Shown: positions 1 through 10,282 of the stretch, piece after piece
Layout: every line of letters begins with the position of its first letter
How positions within the stretch are numbered: position 1 is the first letter of the stretch
From: Gracilaria domingensis
Lineage: Eukaryota; Rhodophyta; Florideophyceae; Gracilariales; Gracilariaceae
Length of the DNA stretch: 64,000 nucleotides
Assembly: GCA_022539475.1 (NCBI GenBank)
Contig: VCMS01000033.1
Location: 1 to 64,000 of the forward strand
Direction of reading: 5' to 3'
Made by a program: the position numbers and the translations under genes
The notes under the pieces: model-generated
Told to the model about the DNA's origin: nothing
What the model saw: the letters and a program-made list of their open reading frames with translations, nothing else
The model's database searches: none

Positions 1-3000
1 TTCCATGCCAATCACACTGCCAATGCTGTTCCGAAGTCGCCTAAGCCAGATCGCCTCCTTGGTGCCAGAGCACAAGCTCACGTACTCAGCCTCTGCACTC
101 GACAGAGCAACTACCTCCTGTTGACGAGACGACCACGACACAGCACCACCGCACATCATGAACAAGTATCCACTAGTGGACTTGCGGTTGGCAACATCGC
201 CAGCCCAGTCAGAGTCCACATAGCCGTACAGTTGCAAATCGGTGCTGGAGCCATACGTCAACCCGAACGTGGTAGTGCCATTGAGGTAGCGAAGAACACG
301 CTTGACCGCCTTCCAGTGAGTGTTGCCCGGCTTCTCAACATACTTGGCCAGCTTAGCCACAGCATATGAGATGTCTGGACGAGTTCCCACAGACAGATAC
401 ATGAGGCAGCCAATCGCCTGACGATACGGTACATGCGTGAGCACTTCCTCGTCAACAGACAAGTCCACACTGCACTCCATAGGAGTGTCAACGGGTTTCG
501 ACAGCTGCATGCCAAATCGTTCCAGGACCTTGTTCGTGTACGCTGACTGAGTCAAGTACAGCTCTCGCTTGGTTCTGTCTCGATGGATTTCAAACCCAAG
601 AACCATGCGAGCTTCTTTGAGGTCCTTCATGCGGAAACGACTTGACAGCTCTGCCTTCACACGTTCCACGGTCTTCATGCTCGGACTCGCAATCAGCAAG
701 TCGTCAACATACAGAGCAATGATAACCAAGAAACCTAGTATGATCCCGGTGTAGACACACTCGTCTGCGTCATTCGGCTTGAGGTGCATTTCACCAACAA
801 GGAAGGCGTATATCTTGGCGTGCCACTGTCTTGGTGCTTGTCTAAGCCCATAGATCGCTTTCTCCAGTCGGCACACCAAGTCCTCCTTTCCCTGCTGTGT
901 GAACCCCATTGGCTGCTCCATGTACACTGTCTCGTCAAGGTCACCGTTTAGAAAGGCAGTCTTCACGTCCATCTGGTGCAAGTGAAAGTCTCGTACGGCA
1001 GTCACAGACAAGATCATTCTGATGGATGTGAACTTCACCACAGGTGCATAAGTCTCTGAGAAGTCCACACCCTCGATCTGCAGGAAGCCTCTTGCAACCA
1101 CACGAGCCTTGTAACGCACTGTCGGTTCACCAGATGACGAAGCCTCATACGTCTGCACATACACCCACTTGGACGAAATCACGTTGCTGTTTGCTGGCCT
1201 TGGCACTAGATCCCACGTGTCGTGCTCCATCAACGATTGATACTCACTCTTCGTCGCCTTCTTCCAAGCTTCGGAATCAGGACGTGACACTGCGTCATCG
1301 TACGACGAAGGAGTATCATCACTGGCTGTAAGGAAAGCACTGGCTCCACGCCACCATGAGGATGTCGTCTTTCTCTGACGTGTGGATCTACGAACGGGCT
1401 GCGTCTCTGGCACTCCTGGCTCATCATGGGCGTCTGGTGTGGTGTCTTCATCCGTACTGGCATTCGTGGTACTGTCGTGAGAAGCTGGTGCAGAAGGGTC
1501 ATCTTCAAAATCATCGGTGGATCTGTCAGAGGTTGAGGCTTCAGCAGCTGGCGACTTGTCGACCAAGTCGATATCCGCGTAGTCCTCGTGTTCAGAGTGC
1601 TCGTCACTTTCAGTTCCAGAGCACTCGTGAAACCTCACATCTCGTGACACAATCACCTTCTTCTTCTGGCTGTCCCACAACTTGTATCCGTGGGAGCCTG
1701 AAGTGTACCCAATGAAGATCGCTTCCACTGCACGCTCTTCCAGCTTCTGCAACTTGTGATCAACCACCTTGTACCAGCAACGGCTACCAAACACACGCAG
1801 ATTGCCCAGATCAGGCTTCTGTCCATGCCACAGCTCAAACGGAGTCACGTCACTCGGAAGCGCTTTGCAGGTCACTCTGTTGCGCACATACACAGAAACA
1901 TTCAGAGCCTCAGCCCAAAAGCTTTTTGGCACATTCTTGTGATGCAACATTGACCTGACCAAGTCCATGAGTGTGCGGTTGAACCTCTCGGCAAGCCCGT
2001 TCTGCTGTGGATTGTAAGGCACAGTTCGCTGATGCTCAATACCGTACTGATCCAGTTTCTCGGAGAATCGATTGGACAGGTACTCACCACCGTTGTCTGT
2101 ACGCAAAGCACGCAGCACACTTTTACGAGCGGTGATTGTTAGCACGTTCCTGCCCATCTGGTTCTCCACAAACCTGAGCCACTTGATGAACATCCGGAAC
2201 ACCTCATCCTTCGTCTTGAGCATGTACAAGAAGCAGTAGCGGCTGTGGTCATCGAAGAATGTGACAAAGTAGTGCGAGCCTCCCAAGGACTTCACGTTCA
2301 CTGGACCCGATATATCAGAGTGTACCAGGTCCAGTACGTGTTCAGCTCGTTCCCCCCCTTGCTTGGGAGTCGGAGCACGGGTTGCTTTGCCCACTACAAA
2401 AGAGCCACACACATCCAGCTTCTGAGCCACATCCACATTCAGACCTGACACAACATCATTTCGAGCCATTTGCTTGATGCCTTCCACATTCACATGAGCC
2501 ATTCGAGCATGCCAAAGAGACAAGTCTGACACAAGGGCACTGTCTGTATCCGTGAACTGATCTGCAGCAGTGCAAAGGTAGTACAGGTCTTTGACGCGGC
2601 GCCCAACGGCAACCACTTTTGACCCCTTGTACACACATACCTTTTCTTTGTCAAACACTACCGTGCAGCCCAGATCACAAATCTGTGACACAGACAACAA
2701 GTGGTACCGTAAGTTGGGCACGTGTACCACCTGCTTTAGCTTGCATTTACGCTTGGACCCTTCAGCTGTCAGATCGAGCTCCACACTTCCGTGACCAACA
2801 GACTGCAACTTGGAATCATTGCCGATTCTCACACCCGACGACACCTTTTTCTCGTACGTTTGGAACATTGAGTCATCATAAGTCATGTGCGCAGTAGCTC
2901 CAGAGTCAACAATCCAGTCACTGTTAGTGGCCTTGTCGGCACCATTTGCAATGAGGCATACAAAGTCAGAATCGCTGCCGCCCGTACCTTGCTCATCGTT

Positions 3001-3243
3001 GAGCGCGGTATGTACACTGGGGTGAGCAGCATCGATCTGATCCTTGTTAGCCCCATCACGTTGCTTCTTGAAACAATTCTTCTGGATATGACCCTTTATG
3101 CCACAATAGTAACACACAACCGACTTCAATGACTTCCTACGAAACTGGCGTCCCAAGAGTGCAGCATCACCACCGGACTCCTCCTTGGCACGATCAATAA
3201 TACGTTGCTCTTCTTGCAACAGACGGCTCTTCACAAACTCCAT
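1..3243 (-). CDS. copia Gag-Pol polyprotein, partial (open at window edge)
   Basis: The minus-strand frame from the ATG at 3243-3241 is open to the window edge, about 1080 codons. It encodes the retrotransposon polyprotein that processes itself, copies RNA into cDNA and integrates it. In order I see a CCHC zinc knuckle (CYYCGIKGHIQKNC), an aspartic protease (WIVDSGATAHM), and an integrase with HARMAH for the zinc site and core motifs HSDISGP, RTDNGGEY and NGLAERFN. Next come an acidic Ser/Glu/Asp linker, a reverse transcriptase with LYVDD, and RNase H with DSDWAGD and SSAEAEY. One oddity is that the second cysteine of the integrase CxxC pair is Phe (VCGSF). The frame also continues upstream of the ATG with gag-like residues (LPPHYLV, SRLLQEEQR), so the true start was probably further out and has been lost. 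Confidence 0.9.
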   Translation of the reverse strand, partial: MEFVKSRLLQEEQRIIDRAKEESGGDAALLGRQFRRKSLKSVVCYYCGIKGHIQKNCFKKQRDGANKDQIDAAHPSVHTALNDEQGTGGSDSDFVCLIANGADKATNSDWIVDSGATAHMTYDDSMFQTYEKKVSSGVRIGNDSKLQSVGHGSVELDLTAEGSKRKCKLKQVVHVPNLRYHLLSVSQICDLGCTVVFDKEKVCVYKGSKVVAVGRRVKDLYYLCTAADQFTDTDSALVSDLSLWHARMAHVNVEGIKQMARNDVVSGLNVDVAQKLDVCGSFVVGKATRAPTPKQGGERAEHVLDLVHSDISGPVNVKSLGGSHYFVTFFDDHSRYCFLYMLKTKDEVFRMFIKWLRFVENQMGRNVLTITARKSVLRALRTDNGGEYLSNRFSEKLDQYGIEHQRTVPYNPQQNGLAERFNRTLMDLVRSMLHHKNVPKSFWAEALNVSVYVRNRVTCKALPSDVTPFELWHGQKPDLGNLRVFGSRCWYKVVDHKLQKLEERAVEAIFIGYTSGSHGYKLWDSQKKKVIVSRDVRFHECSGTESDEHSEHEDYADIDLVDKSPAAEASTSDRSTDDFEDDPSAPASHDSTTNASTDEDTTPDAHDEPGVPETQPVRRSTRQRKTTSSWWRGASAFLTASDDTPSSYDDAVSRPDSEAWKKATKSEYQSLMEHDTWDLVPRPANSNVISSKWVYVQTYEASSSGEPTVRYKARVVARGFLQIEGVDFSETYAPVVKFTSIRMILSVTAVRDFHLHQMDVKTAFLNGDLDETVYMEQPMGFTQQGKEDLVCRLEKAIYGLRQAPRQWHAKIYAFLVGEMHLKPNDADECVYTGIILGFLVIIALYVDDLLIASPSMKTVERVKAELSSRFRMKDLKEARMVLGFEIHRDRTKRELYLTQSAYTNKVLERFGMQLSKPVDTPMECSVDLSVDEEVLTHVPYRQAIGCLMYLSVGTRPDISYAVAKLAKYVEKPGNTHWKAVKRVLRYLNGTTTFGLTYGSSTDLQLYGYVDSDWAGDVANRKSTSGYLFMMCGGAVSWSSRQQEVVALSSAEAEYVSLCSGTKEAIWLRRLRNSIGSVIGME

Positions 3244-3312
3244 GATGCTGCTTAAACTGCAGCGAACGAGATAATGCGGTGGCAGACAGGCGGCAATAGC
3301 GAACGACAGCCG

Positions 3313-3383
3313 TAAACAACAACAGCAAACAACAACAACAAACAACAACAAACAACAATAACAACAAACAACAACAACAATAA
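3313..3383. repeat. (CAA)n microsatellite
   Basis: An impure CAA/CAAA trinucleotide tract sits just upstream, in element sense, of the surviving gag remnant of copia-A. It may mark the breakpoint where most of gag was lost. Confidence 0.9.
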
Positions 3384-3757
3384 ATATGAATAGTCGGGTG
3401 CAAAAGGAACTAAGATTTCTGGTACCCTAGGGAGTCGGACCCCTGACCCCCGGAGACTCTCCCGGTAAGAAACGACTTCTGCAGTCTACCTCCTCCTGCG
3501 TTCTAGGAGAAGGTGCGTCGCTCTCTACGAGACTTCCAGAGGATGGTTAATGACCGAAGATATGCCTTCACCAAGTAAAACCCTCTCTGGTCTCTTGCAA
3601 GAACTTGCGCGACCCTGAAACTGCAGGTACTATGACAAACCGAGGTACGTTTCTAGCAAGCAAACAATGAAGTTCACAAGCGGCCTGATCCTAAAAAGGA
3701 GGTCAGCCTACGACACGTCGCCTCCCCGCACCACCGAAGCAGTACGGATCAAAAGCT
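3384..3757. other. Non-coding leader of copia-A, no gene seen
   Basis: About 370 bases between the microsatellite and the abrupt start of the copia-B LTR. I see no ORF, tRNA or convincing primer binding site. It is probably the 5' untranslated part of copia-A. Confidence 0.5.
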
Positions 3758-4541
3758 TGTTGGATGTTGACCTGTGCTGTCACTGAAAACCAAAAGTGCT
3801 GGGGAGCATGGGGTGTTTTGGAGGGTGCCGTTGGAAAAGCGCATATGCGCCTCTGCGCAAACTCAACGTGAAACGCGCTTCTGATTGGCTACTGCAAATG
3901 GTCATATGCATTGTGGTTCGTACAAGTGTTGTGGCGCTAATGGGTGGTTTCCAGGGTACACGTGTGTAGCTAATACACTGGGCATGCTGTACATGATGCA
4001 CAGGGTACACACGTATGTACGTGGACATGTAGGACAGCTTCATGTGACTTTGGCAATATAATGAAGAGTAGATGCGCTGTCAAGAGGTTTACACTGTGGT
4101 ATTGTTGGTGACGTAGGACTTGGAGTGAGTTTGTGGTGACGTGTTAGTTGGTGAGCTTGTACGTAACTGTTATGGTGGCGTGTACGGATTACAGTGTGTT
4201 GGCACTATGTGAATCTGTGCATGATCATGGTTATGTGTAGGCACGTAACTTGATGTGCACGGTTGTGCACTGTTGTGCGTTGTTGTGCTTTGTTGTTGTA
4301 AGCTGTCGTGATAGTGTGGCAGTGTTACCATGTTATGTTAGAAGATGATTGGTAGTATTGAGTGTCTCTAGCTAGCGGTTTAGGTATTGCTTGGAGTTGG
4401 AGTTGTGCGATGGTTGCGCAAAGTAGTTCTATAGAAGCGGTGAGTCGAGCGCCTCCAAGTAAATTCCGAGCCAGAGCTGGCGAACTTTCCTTCATTCCCC
4501 ATCCTTTCTTCAACCTTCCCTTTCAGCTTCAACCTCTATCA
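3758..4541 (+). repeat. 5' LTR of copia-B
   Basis: 784 bases starting TGTTGGATG and ending CTCTATCA. It matches 5287-6065 along its whole length with scattered substitutions and small indels. Its start abuts copia-A directly. Confidence 0.92.
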
Positions 4542-4546
4542 AGGAA

Positions 4547-5266
4547 GTGCTCACGCATGTACCGTATCGTCAGGCGATTGGCTGCCTCATGTATCTCTCT
4601 GTGGGAACTCGTCCGGACATCTCATATGCTGTGGCTAAGCTGGCCAAGTATGTTGAGAAGCCGGGCAACACTCACTGGAAGGCGGTCAAGCGTGTTCTTC
4701 GCTATCTCAATGGCACTACCACGTTCGGGTTGACGTATGGCTCCAGCACCGATTTGCAACTGCACGGCTATGTGGGCTCTGACTGGGCTGGCGATGTTGC
4801 CAACCGCAAGTCCACTAGTGGATACTTGTTCATGATGTGCGGTGGTGCTGTGTCGTGGTCGTCTCGTCAACAGGAGGTAGTTGCTCTGTCGAGTGCAGAG
4901 GCTGAGTACGTGAGCTTGTGCTCTGGAACCAAGGAGGCGATCTGGCTTAGGCGACTTTGGCACGGCATTGGCAGTGTGATTGGCATGGAAGCAGACGGGT
5001 CTGTGAAGCTGCTAGTTGAACCAACTCCCATGTATGTTGACAACCAGGGCAGCATTGATCTTGCTCGAAATGGAGTGGTGAACAGGAGAACCAAACACAT
5101 TGAGATTCGGTTCCACTTCACTCGAGAAGCTCTGCAGGCCAAGTCAATTGTACTGTTCTACTGCCCGACGGATTCCAGGGTTGCAGACATGCTGAATAAG
5201 CCACTTGCGCGAGTGAAGCACGAGAGGTTCCGCGAAGCCGGTGGTGTGATCCACATAGAAGTTTGA
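4547..5266 (+). pseudogene. copia RT/RNase H C-terminal remnant
   Basis: An intact 239-residue frame covering the last part of a copia polyprotein. It has the RT tail (YRQAIGCLMYLSVGTRPDIS), then RNase H with GSDWAGD, SSAEAEY and VDNQGSID, ending a few bases before the polypurine tract. Compared with copia-A, the first Asp of the conserved DSDWAG motif is Gly here. In copia RNase H this is an active-site position, so the enzyme would probably be dead even if expressed. It lacks everything upstream because the 5' LTR is fused directly to it. Confidence 0.88.
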
Positions 5267-5286
5267 AGTCAGTGACAGAGGGGGGG

Positions 5287-6065
5287 TGTTGGATGTGGAC
5301 CCTGTGCTGTCACTGAAAACCAAAAGTGCTGGAGAGCATGGGCCGTTTTGAAGGGTGCGGTTGGAAAAGCGCATATGCGCCTCTGCGCAAACTCAACGTG
5401 AAACGGGCTTGTGATTGGCTACTGCAAATGGTCATATGCATTGTGGTTCGTACAAGTGTTGTGGCGCTAATGGGTGGTTTCCAGGGTACACGTGTGTAGC
5501 TAGTACACTGGGCATACTGTACATGATGCACAGGGTACACACGTATGTACGTGGACATGTAGGACAGCTTGATGTAACTTGGGCACTATGGTGAAGAGTT
5601 GATGCGATGTCAAGAGGATTACAGTGTGGTGTTGTTGGTGACGTAGGACTTGGAGTGAGTTTGTGGTGACGTGTTAGTTGGTGAGCTTGTACGTAACTGT
5701 TATGGTGTCGTGTATGGATTACAGTGTGTTGTCACTATGTGAATCTCTGCATTATCATGGTTATGTGTAGGCACGTAACTTGTTGTGCACTGTTGTGCAC
5801 TGTTGTGCTTTGTTGTTGTAAGCTGCCATGATAGTGTGGGAGTGTTACCATGTTATGTTAGAAGATGATTGGTAGTATTGAGTGTCTCTAGCTAGTGGTT
5901 TAGGTATTGCTTGGAGTTGGAGGTTTGCGATGGTTGCGCAAAGTAGTTCTATATAAGCGGTGACTCGAGCACCTCCAAGTAAATTCCGAGCCAGAGCTGG
6001 CGAACTTCCCTTCATTCCCCCCATCCTTTCTCTCAACCTTCCCTTTCCAGCTATAACCTCCATCA
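5287..6065 (+). repeat. 3' LTR of copia-B
   Basis: 779 bases, TGTTGGATG to CTCCATCA, directly after a purine tract. It is homologous to 3758-4541. Confidence 0.92.
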
Positions 6066-6600
6066 GGCGAAGTGTCGCAGTAACCCCTTCTCGGGTGATG
6101 ATGTAGGAAGAACCAGACCACAGGACGTGTGGAAAGTAGCCCTCCCATGAGGGAACGCTAAGTATGATACCCACTCGGATTGACCTTCGCGAGCTCGCGC
6201 TTGCGACATTACACCCAGAAGCATGGGTAGCGCATGGAACCCGCACATGCGGAAAATATCCAAATTTTTGGAGAGCCCACCCGCCGCCGCCCGAAGCGAG
6301 CAACCCGAGATGCCAGTGCTTCGGCGACCGTTGCGCAAAGGCTCACTACTACTGGTGCTCCGTGGCACGCGCCACGCGCGCACCCCCGCCGTCAACCAAT
6401 GGCGCACCCCGATCTTGGGCGTTCCGCCTCCCCCCTGCCCAGTGAGTGTAGCGTGCAACGTTCACGGCCGCGCGCGTTCTCCCATGGAAACGGAATGAAG
6501 GAGGGAAAGAGAAAGCAACCGTTGCCCGGTGTGACCATTTGGGGAACACCCTGGAGGGTCTATAGTACTACGGACGCCTCAGGCGTGGCAAGGAACCCAC
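6066..6600. other. GC-rich stretch, no gene recognised
   Basis: Several overlapping open frames exist on both strands, but their residues are arbitrary (Arg/Pro/Ala-rich) and none resembles a known family. It could be worn internal sequence of chromovirus B or old intergenic DNA. Confidence 0.5.
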
Positions 6601-6993
6601 TTGGGTAGAAATTTGCCGCCAAAATGCGAAGTTAGGACTAACCCGACACGACGGGTAGAGTGCTACTGGAACCCGCTGAAGGTGAAGGTTCGAAGCCTCT
6701 TTGCCGGCCAAAACCCACGGTTGGGACATCTATCTGGTACTCCCATGGAGGGGAAGTCTCAGAACACCAAGGAGACCGGTACTTACTCACAGGAGTTTGT
6801 GGTGGACCGTATCGTGAGCCACACTTATACCCTCGATGGGATACTACTGTACCGGGTTCGGTGGTATGGGTACGCTCCTGAAGTGGACACGCAGGAACCC
6901 ATCGAACACCTACCCAGGTCTAAAGTTATTTCTTACCGCCGCAGGACACGCACGGCTCTCCCTCAAACGCTGGATAACGCCCAGGTGGGCTGA
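6601..6993 (+). pseudogene. Chromovirus integrase C-terminus with chromodomain
   Basis: The frame carries a chromodomain at roughly residues 57-107. It contains FVVDRIVSH, a Gly, LYRVRWYGY and then DTQEPIEHL, the usual order Y/F-x-V-x-x-I, G, Y-x-V-x-W-x-G-Y, D-T-x-E-P. In chromoviruses this domain ends integrase and steers insertion into chromatin. The upstream integrase is missing and the first 50 residues have no clear match, so this is a fragment. The usual Trp of the DTWEP motif is Gln. Confidence 0.75.
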
Positions 6994-7357
6994 CGACGGG
7001 CAGCTAACGTACTGCTCCGCTGGAGGATTCGTGATGAACCCAAGCATGGGTCTCGCAGGTACAGTCTCGACTAGAGAGGATTAGAAGTTATAATCACCGG
7101 TTTACGGCTTACCAACACTACCGACTTACGGTTAAAATGAGTTTTATGAGTGATGAAGGAAAATACACTTACGAGTGATGAAGGAAGAAGATGAAGAAGA
7201 AGCTAGGAACCCTGAAATAAGAGATGAAGAGGAAGATCAGAAAGTGATGAAGGTCCCATGGAAGAGAGAGATGAAGCAGAAGATACCACTAATTGGTTTT
7301 TACTTTTCTATCTCAAGTTATACTACACTATACCCTGTAGTAGGGGTTGGAGCACCA

Positions 7358-9208
7358 TTAGCCACCCGTGGCGGGTTCGGCACCGCCCATATTTCCCTGC
7401 TGGGAAGGGGCGCTGTTCGCGTACAACGCCGCCATTCGGTGAGGGTCCGTCATCCCAGGGGGAATAATTGCTCCTAAGCTCACGAGGGCGTCCTTAAGGG
7501 CCTGCAACTGAGGAGGTTGCGGCACACCCTGTGAAGGTATGGCAATCTGCCACCCCGTCGGGGCTGCCTGTCCACCATTTGGTCCCGCAGGAGCATCCCC
7601 GCCTACACCAGGCACTACCACCAATAGTTAGGCCGCACTCGCTGGAGCCACGTCCTCAACGTCCAACGCTGGATCGTCCCACGCCACATCGGGCACGTAA
7701 TCATCCGTGAATACAAACCCAGTGGGGTGTCCAGGCAGAATTGGTCGCTGTGTTCGCAAAAGCGCCTCCGCATAGTGTCGGGTGATCATGTTACCGTGCC
7801 GTGGGTTGTAGTACACGAAGTTAATAGTGGGATGCTGCCTACCAGGCAAATGGTCGTACTCGCGCACGTTACCCTGTCGCTCGGGTTGATTCTCTACCGC
7901 CACCAGGTTCCAGTTGATCGACTCGACCGTTCCCAAGAGGGACCTAAGCTCATCCGCGTTGTTCTGTGACCCCAGGGGTATCGACAAGTCTAAGCCACGC
8001 ATGGCCATGATCAACCTAGGAGGTAAATACCACAAGCGGTGATGATCATAGATCTCCCACACGAAATGCGCAGCTATGCGTGCCGCCCATTCGGCGAGAA
8101 CCAATGACCAATACCCGGACTGCGGGTTCGCAATCAATTTGGACCCGATGTAATGGATACAGGGTAGAAGCTCAGCATAGAACCCACGAGCTACCTCAAC
8201 CAGGCTCCACCACGGATTTAACGGAACATACCGGCCAGACTTGGCGTTGTTGCAAATACGCTCAATCTCCACGTTAGAGTACGGAACCAGAAGCCCGTGA
8301 CGGGTGCGTGCCTTGCGCTCGAACTTGACTGGCAGTTCGAACCGCTGCTGGGTGTCGTATCGGCTAATGTACCGGAACTCCGCTCGGAGAATGGGTCTCT
8401 CCCAGCAGAGCATATACGGCTCTCAACGGACGATTCCTCTAAAGGACTGCTCGGGGAACTCCGCCAACGCATCTCCGTATGAGACCTCACCATATGTTCG
8501 GTAGAACGCCGGGTCAAACCCATAAGACGCGGGTATCAAATGCTCGTTGCGAGTTCGCTCCGCACCTTGGTAGGCCAACTTCGCCAAGCCCGCTCGGGCG
8601 CTGTCAAGGGATTCACCGCGAGATCGGTATAGAAGATACGGCGGTATCGCAATGCGCCCACGCCAGTTCGGGCATCGTACGAGTTCCACTAAAATCTTAC
8701 CAGGGAGCTTGCCGTTCTCCACGTAGGAGTTGATGAGCGCATCATTCTTCATCGCATCGTGGTGGAACCACTGAGCCCGTGAGTGGATCAAACTATCCGT
8801 CTTTGGATCGCGCACTTGCAAAGACTCTTTCGAGATCCACCCATCCGGGGTCGCGGTCAAGAGCATCGCTTGCTGCGAATTCTACGCCACGGCCGTAGGA
8901 GAAGGACCCTGTGTCGGGTGTGCGTGCATCGGAGCGTTTCTCTGAGGAAGCGCGGCCGAAAGGAACCCACCGACGTACTGCGGGTGTTGCTGTTGCCCAG
9001 CGGGGGCGAGCGCATTGCTTTGCTGTCCGGTACCGGAGGAAGAAGGAGCTCCCCCGATGGGGTTGGTTAGAAACAGATTCATCCCAGACGCAGAGAGAGA
9101 GACAGCGACGGCTGATGTATGAGACCTCGGGGGTGTAGTTGCGACGGGAGCTGATATCACCTCGAGGGTGCGCTGTATGCGTGGAACCGGAATTTCGGTG
9201 ATATCCAT
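7358..9208 (-). pseudogene. Antisense ORF of chromovirus B, with in-frame stops
   Basis: Read from ATG 9208-9206 the minus frame runs to a TAA at 7358 with three in-frame stops: TAG at 8884-8882, TGA at 8425-8423 and TAA at 7630-7628. There are no frame changes. The part after the TAG is clearly homologous to the 532-residue ORF of element A. Shared blocks are GWISKES, VRDP, FYRT-GEV-YGD, MLCW-RP-LRAEFRY, FERKAR-RHG, EWAAR-AA and PGR-HPT. The part before the TAG (108 residues) is Pro/Gln/Ser/Ala-rich. The TAG is shared with element A, so only the TGA and TAA look like decay. The gene lies opposite to pol and starts 82 bases from the inner edge of the LTR. I recognise no family. Confidence 0.85.
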
Positions 9209-9278
9209 TGCGGGATGCCCACCTATTTAAGGCCTTTCCGTCTCGGCCTCGCGGCGTCACGACGGCTACCCCTAACTA

Positions 9279-9288
9279 AGAAGGGGGA
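9279..9288 (+). other. Polypurine tract of chromovirus B
   Basis: A purine run (AGAAGGGGGA) three bases before the LTR start TGTGGAGCAA, placed as expected for plus-strand priming. Confidence 0.7.
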
Positions 9289-9290
9289 TA

Positions 9291-10282
9291 TGTGGAGCAA
9301 ACCCGATTCTGAGGGTGTTTGACAAAGAAGCTTTTCATACATGAGCGATACGCCAGTGCACGTGGCACTTGACATTATGAGATGCATCCCCTATGACAGT
9401 CTTCAACCGTTGGTTAATTTAATCTTAATTAGCACCCATAGAGGGGCGTGCATGTGCCAAGGGCCCTGGCCGGGCGTGGACGTGGAAGTGGATGGCTAGT
9501 GCACCAGTGGGGTATTTTGGGGACTATTTTAGTTTTTCTTTGTTTTGTGCATCCTGACAGTGTGGTTGCGTACGTGTACCACCCGTATGGGTGTGCAATA
9601 TTGTAATCATTCAACAGACCCTGCACCTGGGGTACTTAGAGGTGCAGAGGTGGCTGAACACCATCTGATGGTAAAGGAATCAAGCTTCTCCTTCGAAAAC
9701 TGCCACTCGGATCAGAGGGCACTTGAGACTCATCTTGAGTGTGGGCTCTAGGCGCTACTGCCCTTGCCGGTGTACTACTTCGCCCGGAGTGTCATATCAA
9801 GAGGTATAAGTACGCGTACTCTCCTTGGGACGCGTAAGGAATCTGTATATACCGTGTGGTATTGACGTCCACTATTTCTATGGATTCCTGATTGCAGGAC
9901 AGATCTCCGCTCCAACATTGGGTTTTTTCTTGGTTCTTTTCGTGTCTTTTCTCCGTAGTCGGGCCTGTTGCCTGCGTGTGCACAGCTCGCGTCTCCTCTT
10001 TGGACGTATCTCTCTTTCCCTTGTTTCTTGGGCTACGCCTCCTTCCGGAGTGTCTGGCTCACCACTTTTCGGGTATTTCTCGCTTCTACACCATTCTTGG
10101 CTGGTGATTCTCCTGGTATTGGACTTTCTGCATTCACCTCTGTAGGGTCTCCGCAGTACACTACTGGTCTTACACCCAGGTCCCCGGTGTCAACAGAGGC
10201 TCGTCCACCGAGTTACCATCCCCTAGGGAGCAGGACTTTGGACATCCTGTGCGTGTTTCACCCGTCCTGGGTTTGCACCACA
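9291..10282 (+). repeat. 3' LTR of chromovirus B
   Basis: 992 bases from TGTGGAGCAA to TTGCACCACA, with short inverted ends as in the other Ty3/gypsy LTRs here. The last 50 bases align with the end of the element A LTR in the same element orientation. A TATA-like TGTATATACC at 9844-9853 may be the LTR promoter. An ORF of 106 residues inside it (9825-10145) is not credible as a gene. Confidence 0.8.

Larger units (their letters stand above)
1..3757 (-). mobile_element. Ty1/copia LTR retrotransposon, internal region (element copia-A)
   Basis: This is the internal part of a copia element read on the minus strand. Its RNase H end runs off the left edge of the window. The domain order gag zinc knuckle, protease, integrase, reverse transcriptase, RNase H identifies Ty1/copia. 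No LTR in minus orientation is present at the right end. Instead the next base, 3758, is the outer end of a plus-strand LTR of copia-B. The first 440 bases are a near-identical inverted copy of 4542-4990. Most of gag is missing and a (CAA)n tract occupies that place. Confidence 0.9.
3758..6065 (+). mobile_element. Internally deleted Ty1/copia element with both LTRs (copia-B)
   Basis: Two direct LTR copies (3758-4541 and 5287-6065), both TGTTGGATG...CA, flank only 745 bases of internal sequence. The internal part begins directly inside the reverse transcriptase/RNase H junction, so 5'UTR, gag, protease, integrase and most of RT are deleted. A purine-rich tract ending in six G (to 5286) is the polypurine tract before the 3' LTR. 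The LTRs differ by several percent, so it is an old copy. No target-site duplication is visible: the bases before 3758 and after 6065 do not match. Confidence 0.92.
6601..10282 (+). mobile_element. 3' part of a Ty3/gypsy chromovirus (element B)
   Basis: A 5'-truncated element reading left to right. It has the chromodomain end of integrase, a 370-base non-coding gap, a decayed ORF on the opposite strand, a short polypurine tract (9279-9288) and a 992-base 3' LTR. The LTR's last 50 bases match the corresponding end of the element A LTR read in its own sense. No 5' LTR, gag, RT or RNase H remains. Confidence 0.82.

Noticed and set aside
6680-6700. tRNA B-box-like GGTTCGAAGCC
   Set aside because: No matching A box, acceptor stem or anticodon arm. 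It lies inside the integrase remnant frame.
9825-10145. 106-residue plus ORF
   Set aside because: It lies entirely inside the LTR of chromovirus B, and the sequence looks like leader with pyrimidine runs.
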